From Burkholderiales bacterium (GTDB taxonomy: Bacteria; Pseudomonadota; Gammaproteobacteria; Burkholderiales; Burkholderiaceae_C), in the NCBI GenBank assembly GCA_020354665.1, contig CP070653.1, positions 2,863,763 to 2,927,762 on the forward strand: a stretch of 64,000 bases of DNA, in the 5' to 3' direction. The notes beneath the pieces are model-generated. The model was given only the letters and a program-made list of their open reading frames with translations. It had not been told where the DNA came from and made no database searches. The stretch's first letter is position 1; the number at the start of each line of letters is the position of its first letter. Made by a program: the position numbers and the translations under genes. Shown here piece after piece: positions 53,234 to 62,195 of this stretch.

Positions 53234-55573
53234 TCACAACTCCCTCATGTTCATCACGACCCACGCCTGGCCGAGGCTCAGGCCACCGTCGTTGGGTGGC
53301 AGTTCGGCGGCTTGCCACACCGTCAGTCCCGCGGCGCGCAGCTGGGCCTGCACGCGCGTACTCAGCACCCGGTTCAACCAGCAGCCGCCGCCGAGCGCAA
53401 CGTCGCCGATGCCGCAGGCGCGCGCGGCGCCAATCGCCCACTCGGCCAGCGCCTGCGCCAGCGTGGCATGAAAGAGGGCTGCGCCCCGCCGCGCGTCGGC
53501 CTCGTCGGCGAGACGCTCGAGGGTGCGCAGCAGGTCGAGCTGGCCGTTCCCGGACAGCGTCCACCCGTCCGTCCACGGCTCGGCTGGCCCGTGCGATTCG
53601 GCCAGCCCTTCGAGCAGCATGGCGGCCTGGCCCTCGAACGCGGCCACCGGTTTCACGCCGAGCAGCCCTGCCGCCGCGTCGAACCAGCGGCCGGCGCTGC
53701 TGGTGTGCGGCGCGTTGAGCCGGCGCTCGAGCAGGCGGCCAAGCCTTGCGGATGCCGGCTGCGCAGCGAAGCGGCGAGCGGTCTCGTCACCTCGCCCCAT
53801 CGCATGCAGGGCCGCCGCGGCCATCCGCCACGGTTCGAGCGCGGCACGGTCGCCACCGGGCAATGCAAGCGGCCGTAAGTGGCCGAGGCGTCGCATCGCC
53901 GCGCCATCAACCCGCAGCAACTCGCCGCCCCACGCGAGCCCGTCGTCGCCGAGTCCGACGCCGTCGAGCGCGAGTCCGATCAGCGGCCGTCGCAAGCCGT
54001 GCTCGGCAGCGACGGCGGCAATGTGGGCGTGGTGATGCTGTACCGGGGTCAGCGGCAGCCGGCGCTGTGCCGCGAACGCTGCTGCTGCACGCGTGCTGTG
54101 GAAGTCGGGGTGGCGGTCGCACGCCACGCGCTCGGGCTCGATGCGCAGAAGGCCGGACAGGCGCTCGACAGTCTCTTCGAGCGCGCTGCAGGTGGCGGCG
54201 TTGTCCAGGTCGCCGACATGCTGCGACACGAACGCCTCGTCACCGCGGGTGAAGCAGACCGTGTTCTTCAGCAGCCCGCCGAAGGCCAGCGTCGACGGCC
54301 CGCCGTGCGGCAGGCGGATCGGCCGCGGCGTGAAGCCGCGCGCGCGGCGTACGAACTGGCGCACCCCATCGGCTAACCGCAACACACTGTCGTCGCAGCG
54401 GGTCACGATCAGGCGGTCGTGTAGCAGCAGCGCATCGACGATGCCGGCGAGCCGTCCGAGCGCCTCGTCGTCGCCGCGCACGATCGGTTCGCCACGGGGG
54501 TTGGCACTGGTCATTACGAACGCCGCGACCTGTGGCGCTTCGAGCCAGGCGGTGCCCACCGGCCGCCCCGCTGCCTCGTGGAAGAGCAGGTGGTGCAGCG
54601 GCGCCGACGGGAGCATCACGCCCAGCCACGCGAGCCCCGGCGCCACACCTGGCAGCGTGTCGTCGCAGCCGGGGCGTTTGCGCAACAGCACGATCGGGCG
54701 CTCGCACGATTCAAGCGCGGCGCGCTCGGCATCGTGCAGGTGGGCGAACGGTTGTGCCGACGCGGCATTGGCCAGCAACACCGCGAACGGCTTCTCCTCG
54801 CGCTGCTTGCGCTGGCGCAGCCGGGCCACCGCCTGCGCGTTGCGCGCATCGCACGCGAGATGAAAACCACCGACGCTCTTGATTGCGATGATCTCGCCGC
54901 GCGCGAGCCGCGCGACTACCGCCGCCAGCGGGTCGAGCCCTGCGTCGAGCACCGAACCGTCGGGCGCGCACAGACGCAGACGCGGCCCGCAGACCGGACA
55001 TGCATTCGGCTGGGCATGGAAGCGCCGGTCGGTCGGCGATTCGTACTCGCGGCGGCAGTCGGCGCACAGCACGAAGGCCGCCATCGACGTGTTCGGCCGG
55101 TCGTAGGGCAGGCTGCGCGTGATCGTGTAGCGCGTTCCGCAGTGCGTGCAGTTGATGAACGGATACCGCCAGCGCCGGTCTTCCGGGGCGAAGAGCTCGT
55201 GCAAGCAGTCCGGGCACACGGCGGTGTCGGGCGTGACGGAGGTCGTGACCGCTCCGCCGCGGCTCGCCTCGATGACGAAGGCGACGCGATGCTCGGGCGC
55301 CTCGTTGCGCGTCTCCAGCACCGCGATGCGTGCGAGCGGGGGTGGCTCGCGACGCAGTCTTTCGACCAGCGCATCGACCGCCGCCAAGCTGCCCTGCGCC
55401 TCGATCTCGACGCCCTGCGCGTCGTTGCGCACCCAACCGACGAGCCCCAGCTCGCGCGCCAGCCGCCACACGTGCGGCCGGAAGCCCACTCCTTGCACCT
55501 GCCCTCGCACGCGAATGCGGCGGCAGACGACGCGAGGCGCACTGGCCACGGTCACCGTCGTCGGCTGCGCCAT
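53234..55573 (-). CDS. hypF: Carbamoyltransferase HypF
   Basis: 779 aa. Makes the carbamoyl group for the CN ligands from carbamoyl phosphate. Domains: acylphosphatase (10-100, RVRGQVQGVGFRPHVWRLA), two zinc-finger pairs (CPDCLHELF, CTHCGTRY, CADCRREY, CPVCGPRL), YrdC-like ATP site (about 200-380), and a Kae1-like C-terminal domain with VQHHHAHIAA. All motifs look intact. ATG 55573 is 2 bp after the hypB stop. Confidence 0.97.
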   Translation of the reverse strand: MAQPTTVTVASAPRVVCRRIRVRGQVQGVGFRPHVWRLARELGLVGWVRNDAQGVEIEAQGSLAAVDALVERLRREPPPLARIAVLETRNEAPEHRVAFVIEASRGGAVTTSVTPDTAVCPDCLHELFAPEDRRWRYPFINCTHCGTRYTITRSLPYDRPNTSMAAFVLCADCRREYESPTDRRFHAQPNACPVCGPRLRLCAPDGSVLDAGLDPLAAVVARLARGEIIAIKSVGGFHLACDARNAQAVARLRQRKQREEKPFAVLLANAASAQPFAHLHDAERAALESCERPIVLLRKRPGCDDTLPGVAPGLAWLGVMLPSAPLHHLLFHEAAGRPVGTAWLEAPQVAAFVMTSANPRGEPIVRGDDEALGRLAGIVDALLLHDRLIVTRCDDSVLRLADGVRQFVRRARGFTPRPIRLPHGGPSTLAFGGLLKNTVCFTRGDEAFVSQHVGDLDNAATCSALEETVERLSGLLRIEPERVACDRHPDFHSTRAAAAFAAQRRLPLTPVQHHHAHIAAVAAEHGLRRPLIGLALDGVGLGDDGLAWGGELLRVDGAAMRRLGHLRPLALPGGDRAALEPWRMAAAALHAMGRGDETARRFAAQPASARLGRLLERRLNAPHTSSAGRWFDAAAGLLGVKPVAAFEGQAAMLLEGLAESHGPAEPWTDGWTLSGNGQLDLLRTLERLADEADARRGAALFHATLAQALAEWAIGAARACGIGDVALGGGCWLNRVLSTRVQAQLRAAGLTVWQAAELPPNDGGLSLGQAWVVMNMREL

Positions 55574-55575
55574 GC

Positions 55576-56490
55576 TCAGGCCCTCGCAGCGGCGCTCTCG
55601 CGCGGCTGCAGCGCTGCTTGCTCGATCCCGTCGAGCCACGCGTCGATGCCGTCGCCGCGCGTGGCCGACACCGGAATCACCTCGATCGCCGGGTTAATGC
55701 GTCGCGCGTACTCGATGCAGCGCGCGAGGTCGAAATCGACGTAAGGCAGCAGGTCGACCTTGTTGAGCAGCATCAGGCGTGCCGCGGCGAACATGTCCGG
55801 GTACTTCAGCGGCTTGTCGTCTCCCTCCGTCACGGAAAGGATCGCCACCTTCGCCGTCTCGCCGAGGTCCCACAGCGCGGGGCAGACCAGGTTGCCGACG
55901 TTCTCGATGAAGAGCAGCCGGCGCGCGGTCTCGACGCCGACGGCGCCAAGGTCGTGATGGCGGTGCTCGTGAGCGTGGTCACCAGCGTGTTCGTGATCGT
56001 GGGGGTGGCCGTGCAGCGGCAGTCGCGCGAAAGCGTCGCCGACCATCCGCGCGTCCAGGTGGCAACCTTTGCCGGTATTCACCTGGATCGCGGGTGCACC
56101 GGTGGCGCGGATCCGCTCGGCGTCATTGGAGGTCTGCTGGTCACCTTCGATCACCGCGATCTCGGTGGCCCGCGCGCGCCGACGCAGTGCCTCGATCGAG
56201 GCCACGAGCAGCGCGGTCTTTCCCGCACCGGGGCTCGACATCAGGTTGAGCGCGGTGATGCGGTGTGCCGCGAAGTGCATACGGTTTGCCGCGGCGATGC
56301 GGTTGTTCGCGCCCAGCACATCGGCCTCCAGCCGGATTGCGCGCTGTGCCGACAGGCCGGGCGCCGACACACGGGCACTACCGGCGCCGTAGTGCAGGTC
56401 GCCGGTGGTTGGATCGACGCGAACGTCGGCGCCCTGCTCGGCCGTCCCGCGGCCGGACGACGTGTCACCGCAACCGCAGACCATGCACAT
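55576..56490 (-). CDS. hypB: Hydrogenase nickel-insertion GTPase HypB with internal His-rich segment
   Basis: 304 aa. GTPase that delivers nickel with HypA. The N-terminal metal site MCMVCGCG and Walker A SSPGAGKT (85-92), the G-domain zinc/nickel site [18 protein letters not shown] and NKVDLLPY are present. A 20-residue stretch with 10 His lies at residues 160-179, inside the G domain between CHLDARMV and LLFIENVG. In most HypB the His-rich region follows the N-terminal Cys motif instead. ATG 56490 has GGGAG upstream. Confidence 0.96.
   Translation of the reverse strand: MCMVCGCGDTSSGRGTAEQGADVRVDPTTGDLHYGAGSARVSAPGLSAQRAIRLEADVLGANNRIAAANRMHFAAHRITALNLMSSPGAGKTALLVASIEALRRRARATEIAVIEGDQQTSNDAERIRATGAPAIQVNTGKGCHLDARMVGDAFARLPLHGHPHDHEHAGDHAHEHRHHDLGAVGVETARRLLFIENVGNLVCPALWDLGETAKVAILSVTEGDDKPLKYPDMFAAARLMLLNKVDLLPYVDFDLARCIEYARRINPAIEVIPVSATRGDGIDAWLDGIEQAALQPRESAAARA
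55954..56013 (-). repeat. His-rich coding stretch in hypB
   Basis: Twenty codons hold ten His separated mainly by Asp, Glu, Gly and Pro in an alternating pattern. It is a likely nickel storage or buffering segment. Confidence 0.85.
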
Positions 56491-56507
56491 GTGCGTCTCC
56501 CAGAGGT

Positions 56508-56855
56508 TCAATCATCGTCGACCAGCAGGTCGACCACCTTCAATCCGGTACCGCCGGCGGCCTGCAAGCCCCAGCTACCGCAACGCGCGCAGGGATCGCC
56601 GCGCGCGTGGATCGCGACCGCCATGCCACAGGTTTCGCACCAGGCCTGGCCTGCCGGCTCGTCGATTTCGATGCGCGCGCCTTCGAGGCAAGTGCCCGGC
56701 GCGATCGCCTGCAGGGCGAAGCGCAGCGAATCGGTCTCGACGCCCGACAGCTTGCCGACTTCGAGACGCACACAGGTGACGCGGTGGAAGCCCTCCTGGA
56801 TCGCGCAGCGTTCGACCAGTTCGAGCACGCCACCGGCCAGGCTGATTTCATGCAT
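56508..56855 (-). CDS. hypA: Hydrogenase nickel metallochaperone HypA
   Basis: 115 aa. [15 protein letters not shown] carries the nickel ligand His2; the zinc site is CETC...CARC. The conserved [12 protein letters not shown] segment is present. First recognised gene of the operon hypA-hypB-hypF-hypC-hypD-hypE. ATG 56855 is fixed by the need for His at position 2. About 410 bp separate it from divergent rlpA. Confidence 0.96.
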   Translation of the reverse strand: MHEISLAGGVLELVERCAIQEGFHRVTCVRLEVGKLSGVETDSLRFALQAIAPGTCLEGARIEIDEPAGQAWCETCGMAVAIHARGDPCARCGSWGLQAAGGTGLKVVDLLVDDD

Positions 56856-57268
56856 GGGCTTGCTCCACAGCGATGACTGGGCCAGCCTCCACGCGGACTG
56901 CCATGCAGGCGTCGTGCCCCACGGCGAGTGGCCGCGCCGTCGCATCGGCTGCGCCGGCACCCCTGCGCGCCTGTGCGCGGTCCAGCGGCCCCTCGCCGCG
57001 TGGCATTCCACTGCGCCGGTGCAACGACTCCATGGTCGACCATGCTAGCCGTGTTGTCGCGGTAGCCGTCATCATTGACCCGGCGCGCGTCTCGGAATCC
57101 GCCCCGACGACCGCACGGACAGGCAACACGGTGCAGCCGGCCCGTGGCTGCGGCTGCGCGGTAGCGGTGCCGAGGGACCATCGCCGCATCCGGCCCCAGA
57201 GCTTCCGGCTTGCCTTGGCGCGGTCGTGTTGCGACACTGCGCTCGCGCCTGCCGCTACGATTCGATTA
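56856..57268. promoter_or_regulatory. 413-bp hypA/rlpA divergent region with a 14-bp palindrome
   Basis: No gene is convincing here, though open frames cross it. CATGGTCGACCATG at 57031-57044 is a perfect palindrome, roughly midway, and could be an operator for either divergent unit. I found no recognisable NtrC/sigma54, FNR or NikR site by eye. Confidence 0.4.
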
Positions 57269-58354
57269 ATGGCACTCGCGGTGCTCTCCCGAATTTCCGA
57301 CACGGCTCGGTCACGCTCCGCCGGACACAGGGTCGCGGTGCTCGTCGCAGCGGCTGGCGTACTGGCCGGCTGCGCTGGGCCTCGGCTGCCGTCAGTCGGC
57401 AGCGATGGCCCCGGCGATCGGCCGGTCGCCGAGCTCTTGCAGGTACCCGACGCCGAGCCGCGCGTCGAGCCGATCCGCAGCGGCGGGCCGAACAAGCCGT
57501 ACGAGGTCGCCGGGCGTCGCTACGTGCCCGAGACGGCGGATGTGCCGGTGTACGAGCGCGGCCTCGCATCGTGGTACGGCCGCAAGTTCCACGGTCGGCC
57601 TACATCGACCGGCGAGACATACGACATGTACGCGATGACGGCCGCGCATCCGAGAATGCCGCTGCCGAGTTACGCGCGCGTGCGCAATCCGGCCAACGGC
57701 CGCGAGATCGTCGTGCGTGTCAACGACCGCGGGCCGTTTTACCCGGGTCGGGTGATCGACCTGAGCTATGCCGCGGCGGCGCGGCTCGACCTGCTGCGCA
57801 GCGTCGCGCCGGTCGAGGTCGAGCGGCTCACCCACGACGACATTCGCAGCGGCGCCTGGCTGCGTGGTCGCGATCCCCCGGCGCCAGTGACGGCTGCGGC
57901 AACACCGACAGCCGCTGTGATGGCAGCAGCATCAGCGGCTGCCGATGACGGGTCAACCGACCAGGGTCCGCAGTCGCTTCCGGTGTCGACGGCAAGCGCG
58001 AACACAGGACAAGCCCACGGCGAGCCGGCACGCACCGTGGTCGCCGAGCCAACGTTGGGCGCTATCGATGCTGTGCCTGCTGCTCCAGCAGAGCGCCGGA
58101 GGGATGATCGCGTGTTCGCGCAGGGTTACTGGATGCAATTCGGTGCATTTCGCGACCGTGCCGGCGCCGAAAGGCTTCGCGACCAGGTCGCGCAGGCCGC
58201 AGAGTGGCTGACGCCGCTTCTCACGGTGTTCGAGGAACAGTCGTTGCACCGGTTGCAGGCGGGTCCGTATGCGAGCCGGGAGGCGGCGCGCATCGCCGCC
58301 GAGCGCGCACGCGAGACCTTGCTGCTCGTGCCGCTGCTCGTTGAGCGGCGCTAG
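57269..58354 (+). CDS. rlpA: RlpA septal lytic transglycosylase lipoprotein with SPOR domain
   Basis: 361 aa. Lipobox VLAGCAG (Cys about 34), double-psi barrel (GLASWYGRKFHGRPTSTGETYDMYAMTAAH, SYARVRNPANGREIVVRVNDRGPF), an Ala/Thr-rich linker, and a C-terminal SPOR domain (about 285-361, YWMQFGAFRDRAGAERLRDQV..., LHRLQAGPYASREAARIAAER) that targets denuded septal glycan. It is a paralog of the gene at 24.9 kb, which lacks SPOR. ATG 57269 follows an AT-rich TTCGATTA. Confidence 0.93.
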   Translation: MALAVLSRISDTARSRSAGHRVAVLVAAAGVLAGCAGPRLPSVGSDGPGDRPVAELLQVPDAEPRVEPIRSGGPNKPYEVAGRRYVPETADVPVYERGLASWYGRKFHGRPTSTGETYDMYAMTAAHPRMPLPSYARVRNPANGREIVVRVNDRGPFYPGRVIDLSYAAAARLDLLRSVAPVEVERLTHDDIRSGAWLRGRDPPAPVTAAATPTAAVMAAASAAADDGSTDQGPQSLPVSTASANTGQAHGEPARTVVAEPTLGAIDAVPAAPAERRRDDRVFAQGYWMQFGAFRDRAGAERLRDQVAQAAEWLTPLLTVFEEQSLHRLQAGPYASREAARIAAERARETLLLVPLLVERR

Positions 58355-58495
58355 CCGGCCGAGAAGCAGCCGCGCGGGTCGCTGTCGCGAGATGAGCACC
58401 CGCAGCTAGGCATGCTGGTGCGCAAGGCGCATGACCGGTAGGGCAACGGCGCGGGCGCCGCGTCGGTGGCGCGTCGGTGACGTGCCGGCGCCCGG

Positions 58496-59179
58496 CTACT
58501 TGCGCACGGAGGCGTCCTCGATGAGGACGGTGTAGTTGTAGCCGCCGCCGATGTCGACGTTCGTGCGCACGATCCCCTTGACGTGGACGACATCCCCCAC
58601 CCCGGCGACGTCCTTCGTCGTCACGACGATGTCGTGGGTTCCGTCGGCGCTCGAGCCCGAGCCGTCCTGCAGATGCAGCCAGTTCTTGCCCATGATGCCC
58701 TTGCTGATCTTTACCACTTGGGCGTGCACAAGCACCGGCTTACCGCTGAGGGTGGCTTTGCCGTTGATCACTTCGGCAACCGTCTTGCCATCGGGCCCGC
58801 TGGCCTTGGCGACCTTGATCGCGGTCGCGCCGGTCGCCGGCGCCTGCCCATGCGGCGAGGCGCTGCGTCCGTCGGTCGAGGCGAGCTGGCCGAAAACGAT
58901 CGTGTCGAACTTGCGCTGCAATGTCTTGCTCTCGAAGTCGCGCATCGTCATCGGTTTGACGATCGTGACCTTGTCGCCCTTGGCAAGCGCGCTCTTCGGG
59001 ACGGCGGCCCAGACTTCGCCGTTGCCGGTCTTCAGACGCAGGTAGGTGTAGCTGTCGACATCGCGCGCTTCCAGGACTTCGCCCGTCAGCGGCGCGCCCT
59101 GTGCGAAGGTCGGGGTATGAACGGCGAGAACGGCAGCGGCGGCGAGCACCGGGGCTGCGAGAGCAAGGCGGAAGTTCAC
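58496..59179 (-). CDS. Exported two-OB-fold protein (NrfJ-like)
   Basis: 227 aa. A signal peptide (FRLALAAPVLAAAAVLAVHTPTFA) is followed by two OB-like halves: GEVLEARDVDSYTYLRLKTGNGEVWAAVPKSALAKGDKV with MTMRDFESKTLQRKFDTIVFG, and LSGKPVLVHAQVVKISKGIMGKNWLHLQDGSG with VVHVKGIV. The second resembles NrfJ and other periplasmic nucleotide- or haem-pathway-associated OB proteins. Function unknown. Confidence 0.8.
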   Translation of the reverse strand: MNFRLALAAPVLAAAAVLAVHTPTFAQGAPLTGEVLEARDVDSYTYLRLKTGNGEVWAAVPKSALAKGDKVTIVKPMTMRDFESKTLQRKFDTIVFGQLASTDGRSASPHGQAPATGATAIKVAKASGPDGKTVAEVINGKATLSGKPVLVHAQVVKISKGIMGKNWLHLQDGSGSSADGTHDIVVTTKDVAGVGDVVHVKGIVRTNVDIGGGYNYTVLIEDASVRK

Positions 59180-59322
59180 GGTGAAAGGCTACCGAGGGCA
59201 AGGATTGCGCATGCTACCCCGAGTGCGACTCGCCCCGCTGCGGGGCGCGTCGTGACGGCTGCTCGCGCGGCGAGCGGCGGGTTACACGACAGCCGCGCTG
59301 CCGGCGGCAAGCGCCGAGCAAC

Positions 59323-60105
59323 TCAGCGCCCGCCGCCCACGTCGAGCAGCGCGCCGGTGATGTAGCCCGCTTGGTCGGAGAGCAGCCAGACGATCGCCTG
59401 CGCCACCTCCTCGGCGCGGCCGGGACGCTGCATCGGGATCAGCGAAGCGCTCTGCCAGGCCCGCTCGGGCTGGCCGCCGCTGGCGTGGATTTCGGTGTCG
59501 ATGATTCCCGGGCGCACGGCGTTGACACGCACCCCTTCACCGGCGACCTCGCGTGCCAGGCCCACCGTGAAGGTGTCGATCGCCGCCTTGGCTGCCGCAT
59601 AGTCGACGTACTGCGCCGGGGCACCGAGCCGCGCGGCGACCGAAGAGACATTGACGATCGAGCCGCCCGAACCGCCGTGACGCGTGCTGATGCGGCGCAG
59701 CGCTTCGCGTGCGCAGTGAAAAGAGCCGAGGGTGTTGATCGCGAACATGCGCTGCAAGCGATCTGGCGACATCTCGTCGACGCGCGCTGCGCGGTCGACC
59801 ACGCCGGCGTTGTTGACCAGGCCGCGCAAGGCGGCGCGACCGAAACGCTCGTCGATCGCGGTGAACATCGCGGCGACCTGTGCGGCATCGGACACGTCGG
59901 CGCGAAACACGTCCGCTTCACCGCCATCGGCGCTGATCTCGTCGGCCAGTGCGCGCGCCGATGACATGTCGCTGACGAAGTTGACTGCCACGGCCCAACC
60001 GCGCGCCGCGACCAGCCGCGCCGTCGCAGCACCGATGCCGCGACTGGCGCCGGTGATCAGCACCACTGGCGGCCCCGAGGGGTTCACCATCCGCTGCTCG
60101 CGCAT
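59323..60105 (-). CDS. Short-chain dehydrogenase/reductase
   Basis: 260 aa. Classical SDR: cofactor motif TGASRGIG, NNAG, catalytic Ser in VNVSSVAARLG, YxxxK in YVDYAAAKAAID, and the C-terminal GYITGALLDVGGG. NADP preference likely from the RGWAVAVNF stretch, but not certain. Substrate unknown. ATG at 60105; an internal ATG (MVNPSG) is five codons later. Divergent from the ABC transporter genes. Confidence 0.93.
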   Translation of the reverse strand: MREQRMVNPSGPPVVLITGASRGIGAATARLVAARGWAVAVNFVSDMSSARALADEISADGGEADVFRADVSDAAQVAAMFTAIDERFGRAALRGLVNNAGVVDRAARVDEMSPDRLQRMFAINTLGSFHCAREALRRISTRHGGSGGSIVNVSSVAARLGAPAQYVDYAAAKAAIDTFTVGLAREVAGEGVRVNAVRPGIIDTEIHASGGQPERAWQSASLIPMQRPGRAEEVAQAIVWLLSDQAGYITGALLDVGGGR

Positions 60106-60240
60106 TGCATGCTGGTCATCTTAGCGCTCGCTGAACGCTGACCGTGGGGGCGCGCGGCGCGGGTTCGGGCATCCCCGGACGGCGGTACCCGTGGCCGCGC
60201 CCTACATTGCGACCTTCACCATCCGCAGGAGACCCACTCG

Positions 60241-61266
60241 ATGCAACGTCGTCCCTTCATCGTCGCTGTCGCGGCGGCACTGGCCGCTCCCGCCGTGTTG
60301 CGCGCGCAATCGCTCGAAAAGCCCAAGCTCTCGCTCGGCGTGGGCGGCAAGAATCTGTTGTATTACCTCCCGCTGACGGTCGCCGAGCAGCTCGGCTACT
60401 TCAAGGAGGAAGGGCTCGACCTGACGATCAACGACTTCGCCGGCGGATCGCAGTCCTTGCGCGCGCTCATCGGCGGCAGCGTCGACGTCGTCTCGGGGGC
60501 GTTCGAACACACCGTCAACATGCAGGCGAAGGGGCAGCGACTCAAGGCGTTCGTGCTGCAGGGGCGGGCGCCGCAAATCGTGCTCGGTATCAATCCGAAG
60601 ACGATGCCGAACTACAAGTCGGTGGCCGATCTGAAAGGCAAGAAGATCGGTGTCACTGCTCCTGGCAGTTCGACCAACGTGATGGCCAACTTCGTGCTCG
60701 CCCGAGCCGGCCTGAAGCCGAGCGACGTCAGCTTTGTTGGCGTGGGGGCCTCCAGCGGCGCCGTCGCGGCGATGCGTGCCGGCCAGATCGATGCGATCAG
60801 CAACCTCGATCCCGTGATCACGCTGCTGCAGCGCTCGGGCGACCTGAAGATCGTCGCCGATACGCGCGTGGTCGCCGAAGCCGACAAGATCTTCGGCGGG
60901 CCGATGCCCGCGGGTTGCCTCTACGCCAAGGAAGAGTTCGTTGCAAAGAACCCGGCTACCACGCAGGCGCTCGCCAACGCAATCGTGCGCGCCGACCAGT
61001 GGATCCGGGGCGCCGGCGCGGCCGACATCATCAAGGTCGTGCCCGAGGCGTACCTGCTGGGTGATCGCGCGGTGTACATCGACGCGTTTCTCGCCGCCAA
61101 GGGAGCGCTGTCGCCCGACGGGATGATTCCGGACAAGGGCGCGCAGACAGCGTTCAGTGCGCTGGCCAGCATCGACGCCGAAATCGCCAAGGCCAAGCTC
61201 GACCTCGGCGCGGTCTACACGAACGATTTCGTGAAAAAGGCGAACGCCAAGTACCGTACCGCATGA
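60241..61266 (+). CDS. NitT/TauT-type ABC transporter substrate-binding protein
   Basis: 341 aa. Signal peptide (MQRRPFIVAVAAALAAPAVLRAQ) and a type-2 periplasmic binding fold: YYLPLTVAEQLGYFKEEGLDLTINDFAGGSQSLRALIGGSVDVVSGAFEHTVNM, DLKGKKIGVTAPGSSTN. Such proteins bind sulfonates, nitrate, or pyrimidine precursors; substrate unclear. Its stop overlaps the ATPase start (ATGA at 61263-61266). Confidence 0.93.
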   Translation: MQRRPFIVAVAAALAAPAVLRAQSLEKPKLSLGVGGKNLLYYLPLTVAEQLGYFKEEGLDLTINDFAGGSQSLRALIGGSVDVVSGAFEHTVNMQAKGQRLKAFVLQGRAPQIVLGINPKTMPNYKSVADLKGKKIGVTAPGSSTNVMANFVLARAGLKPSDVSFVGVGASSGAVAAMRAGQIDAISNLDPVITLLQRSGDLKIVADTRVVAEADKIFGGPMPAGCLYAKEEFVAKNPATTQALANAIVRADQWIRGAGAADIIKVVPEAYLLGDRAVYIDAFLAAKGALSPDGMIPDKGAQTAFSALASIDAEIAKAKLDLGAVYTNDFVKKANAKYRTA

Positions 61267-62093
61267 GCGCCGCGCTGCAGTTGGACGACGTCAGCTGCAC
61301 CTTCATCAGCCGCGACCAACCCGGACAGCGCTACACGGCGGTGCGCGACGTCACGCTCACCGTCGGCGCAGGAGAGTTCGTCTCGGTGGTCGGGCCGACC
61401 GGCTGCGGCAAGAGCACGCTGCTCAACGTGGCGGCCGGGCTGCTCGCACCGAGCACCGGCTCGGTGCGCGTGTTTGGGCAGGCGCTCGATGGCATCAACC
61501 GACGTGCCGGCTACATGTTCCAGGCCGACAGCCTGATGCCGTGGCGCACCGCGCTGGGCAACGTCACCGCGGGACTCGAGTTTCGCGGCCTGGCGCCGGC
61601 CGAGGCGCGCACGCTTGGTGAAGCGTGGCTCAAGCGTGTCGGGCTCGGCGGATTCGGCGACCGCTATCCGCACCAGCTGTCAGGCGGCATGCGCAAGCGC
61701 ACGAGTCTCGCGCAGACGCTCGCCCTCGACCCCGACATCATCCTGATGGACGAGCCCTTCTCCGCGCTCGACGTGCAAACGCGCCAGTTGATGGAAAACG
61801 AGGTGCTGGAGTTGTGGGCCGGCGGCGGCGACAGCCGGGCGCGCAAGGCGGTGCTGTTCATCACCCACGACCTTGATGAAGCGATCGCGATGAGCGATCG
61901 CGTCGTCGTGATGAGCGCCGGACCCGCAGCGCGGCCGATCGGCGAGTTCGCGATCGACCTCGAACGCCCGCGCGACGTCGCCGAGGTGCGTACCGACGCG
62001 CGATTCATTCAATTGCACAACGCGATCTGGGCGGTGCTGCGCGAGGAGGTGCTCAAGGGCTATGCGCAGCAGCTGCAGGGGAAGGCAGCTTGA
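61263..62093 (+). CDS. ABC transporter ATP-binding protein (SsuB/TauB type)
   Basis: 276 aa. Walker A GPTGCGKST, Q-loop MFQADSLMPW, signature LSGGMRKRTSLAQTL (Gly-Met where many have Gly-Gln), Walker B IILMDEPFSALD and switch His in FITHDLDEA. Translationally coupled to the binding protein upstream; the permease is 102 bp downstream. Confidence 0.95.
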   Translation: MSAALQLDDVSCTFISRDQPGQRYTAVRDVTLTVGAGEFVSVVGPTGCGKSTLLNVAAGLLAPSTGSVRVFGQALDGINRRAGYMFQADSLMPWRTALGNVTAGLEFRGLAPAEARTLGEAWLKRVGLGGFGDRYPHQLSGGMRKRTSLAQTLALDPDIILMDEPFSALDVQTRQLMENEVLELWAGGGDSRARKAVLFITHDLDEAIAMSDRVVVMSAGPAARPIGEFAIDLERPRDVAEVRTDARFIQLHNAIWAVLREEVLKGYAQQLQGKAA

Positions 62094-62195
62094 ATCCGGA
62101 CGCCGCGGCCCGCCTCCTCGACGCACGACGGGTCGCTCGCAGATGGCGCGGGCGAGTCGGCTTCGCGCGGTGCCGGCTCAGCCTCTAGCCGAGCG

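Noticed and set aside
56848..57495. 215-codon minus-strand frame ending just inside hypA, as a possible first operon gene
   Set aside because: It is antisense to the rlpA 5' end, has shadow-like composition and no match to hydrogenase-related families that I can see.
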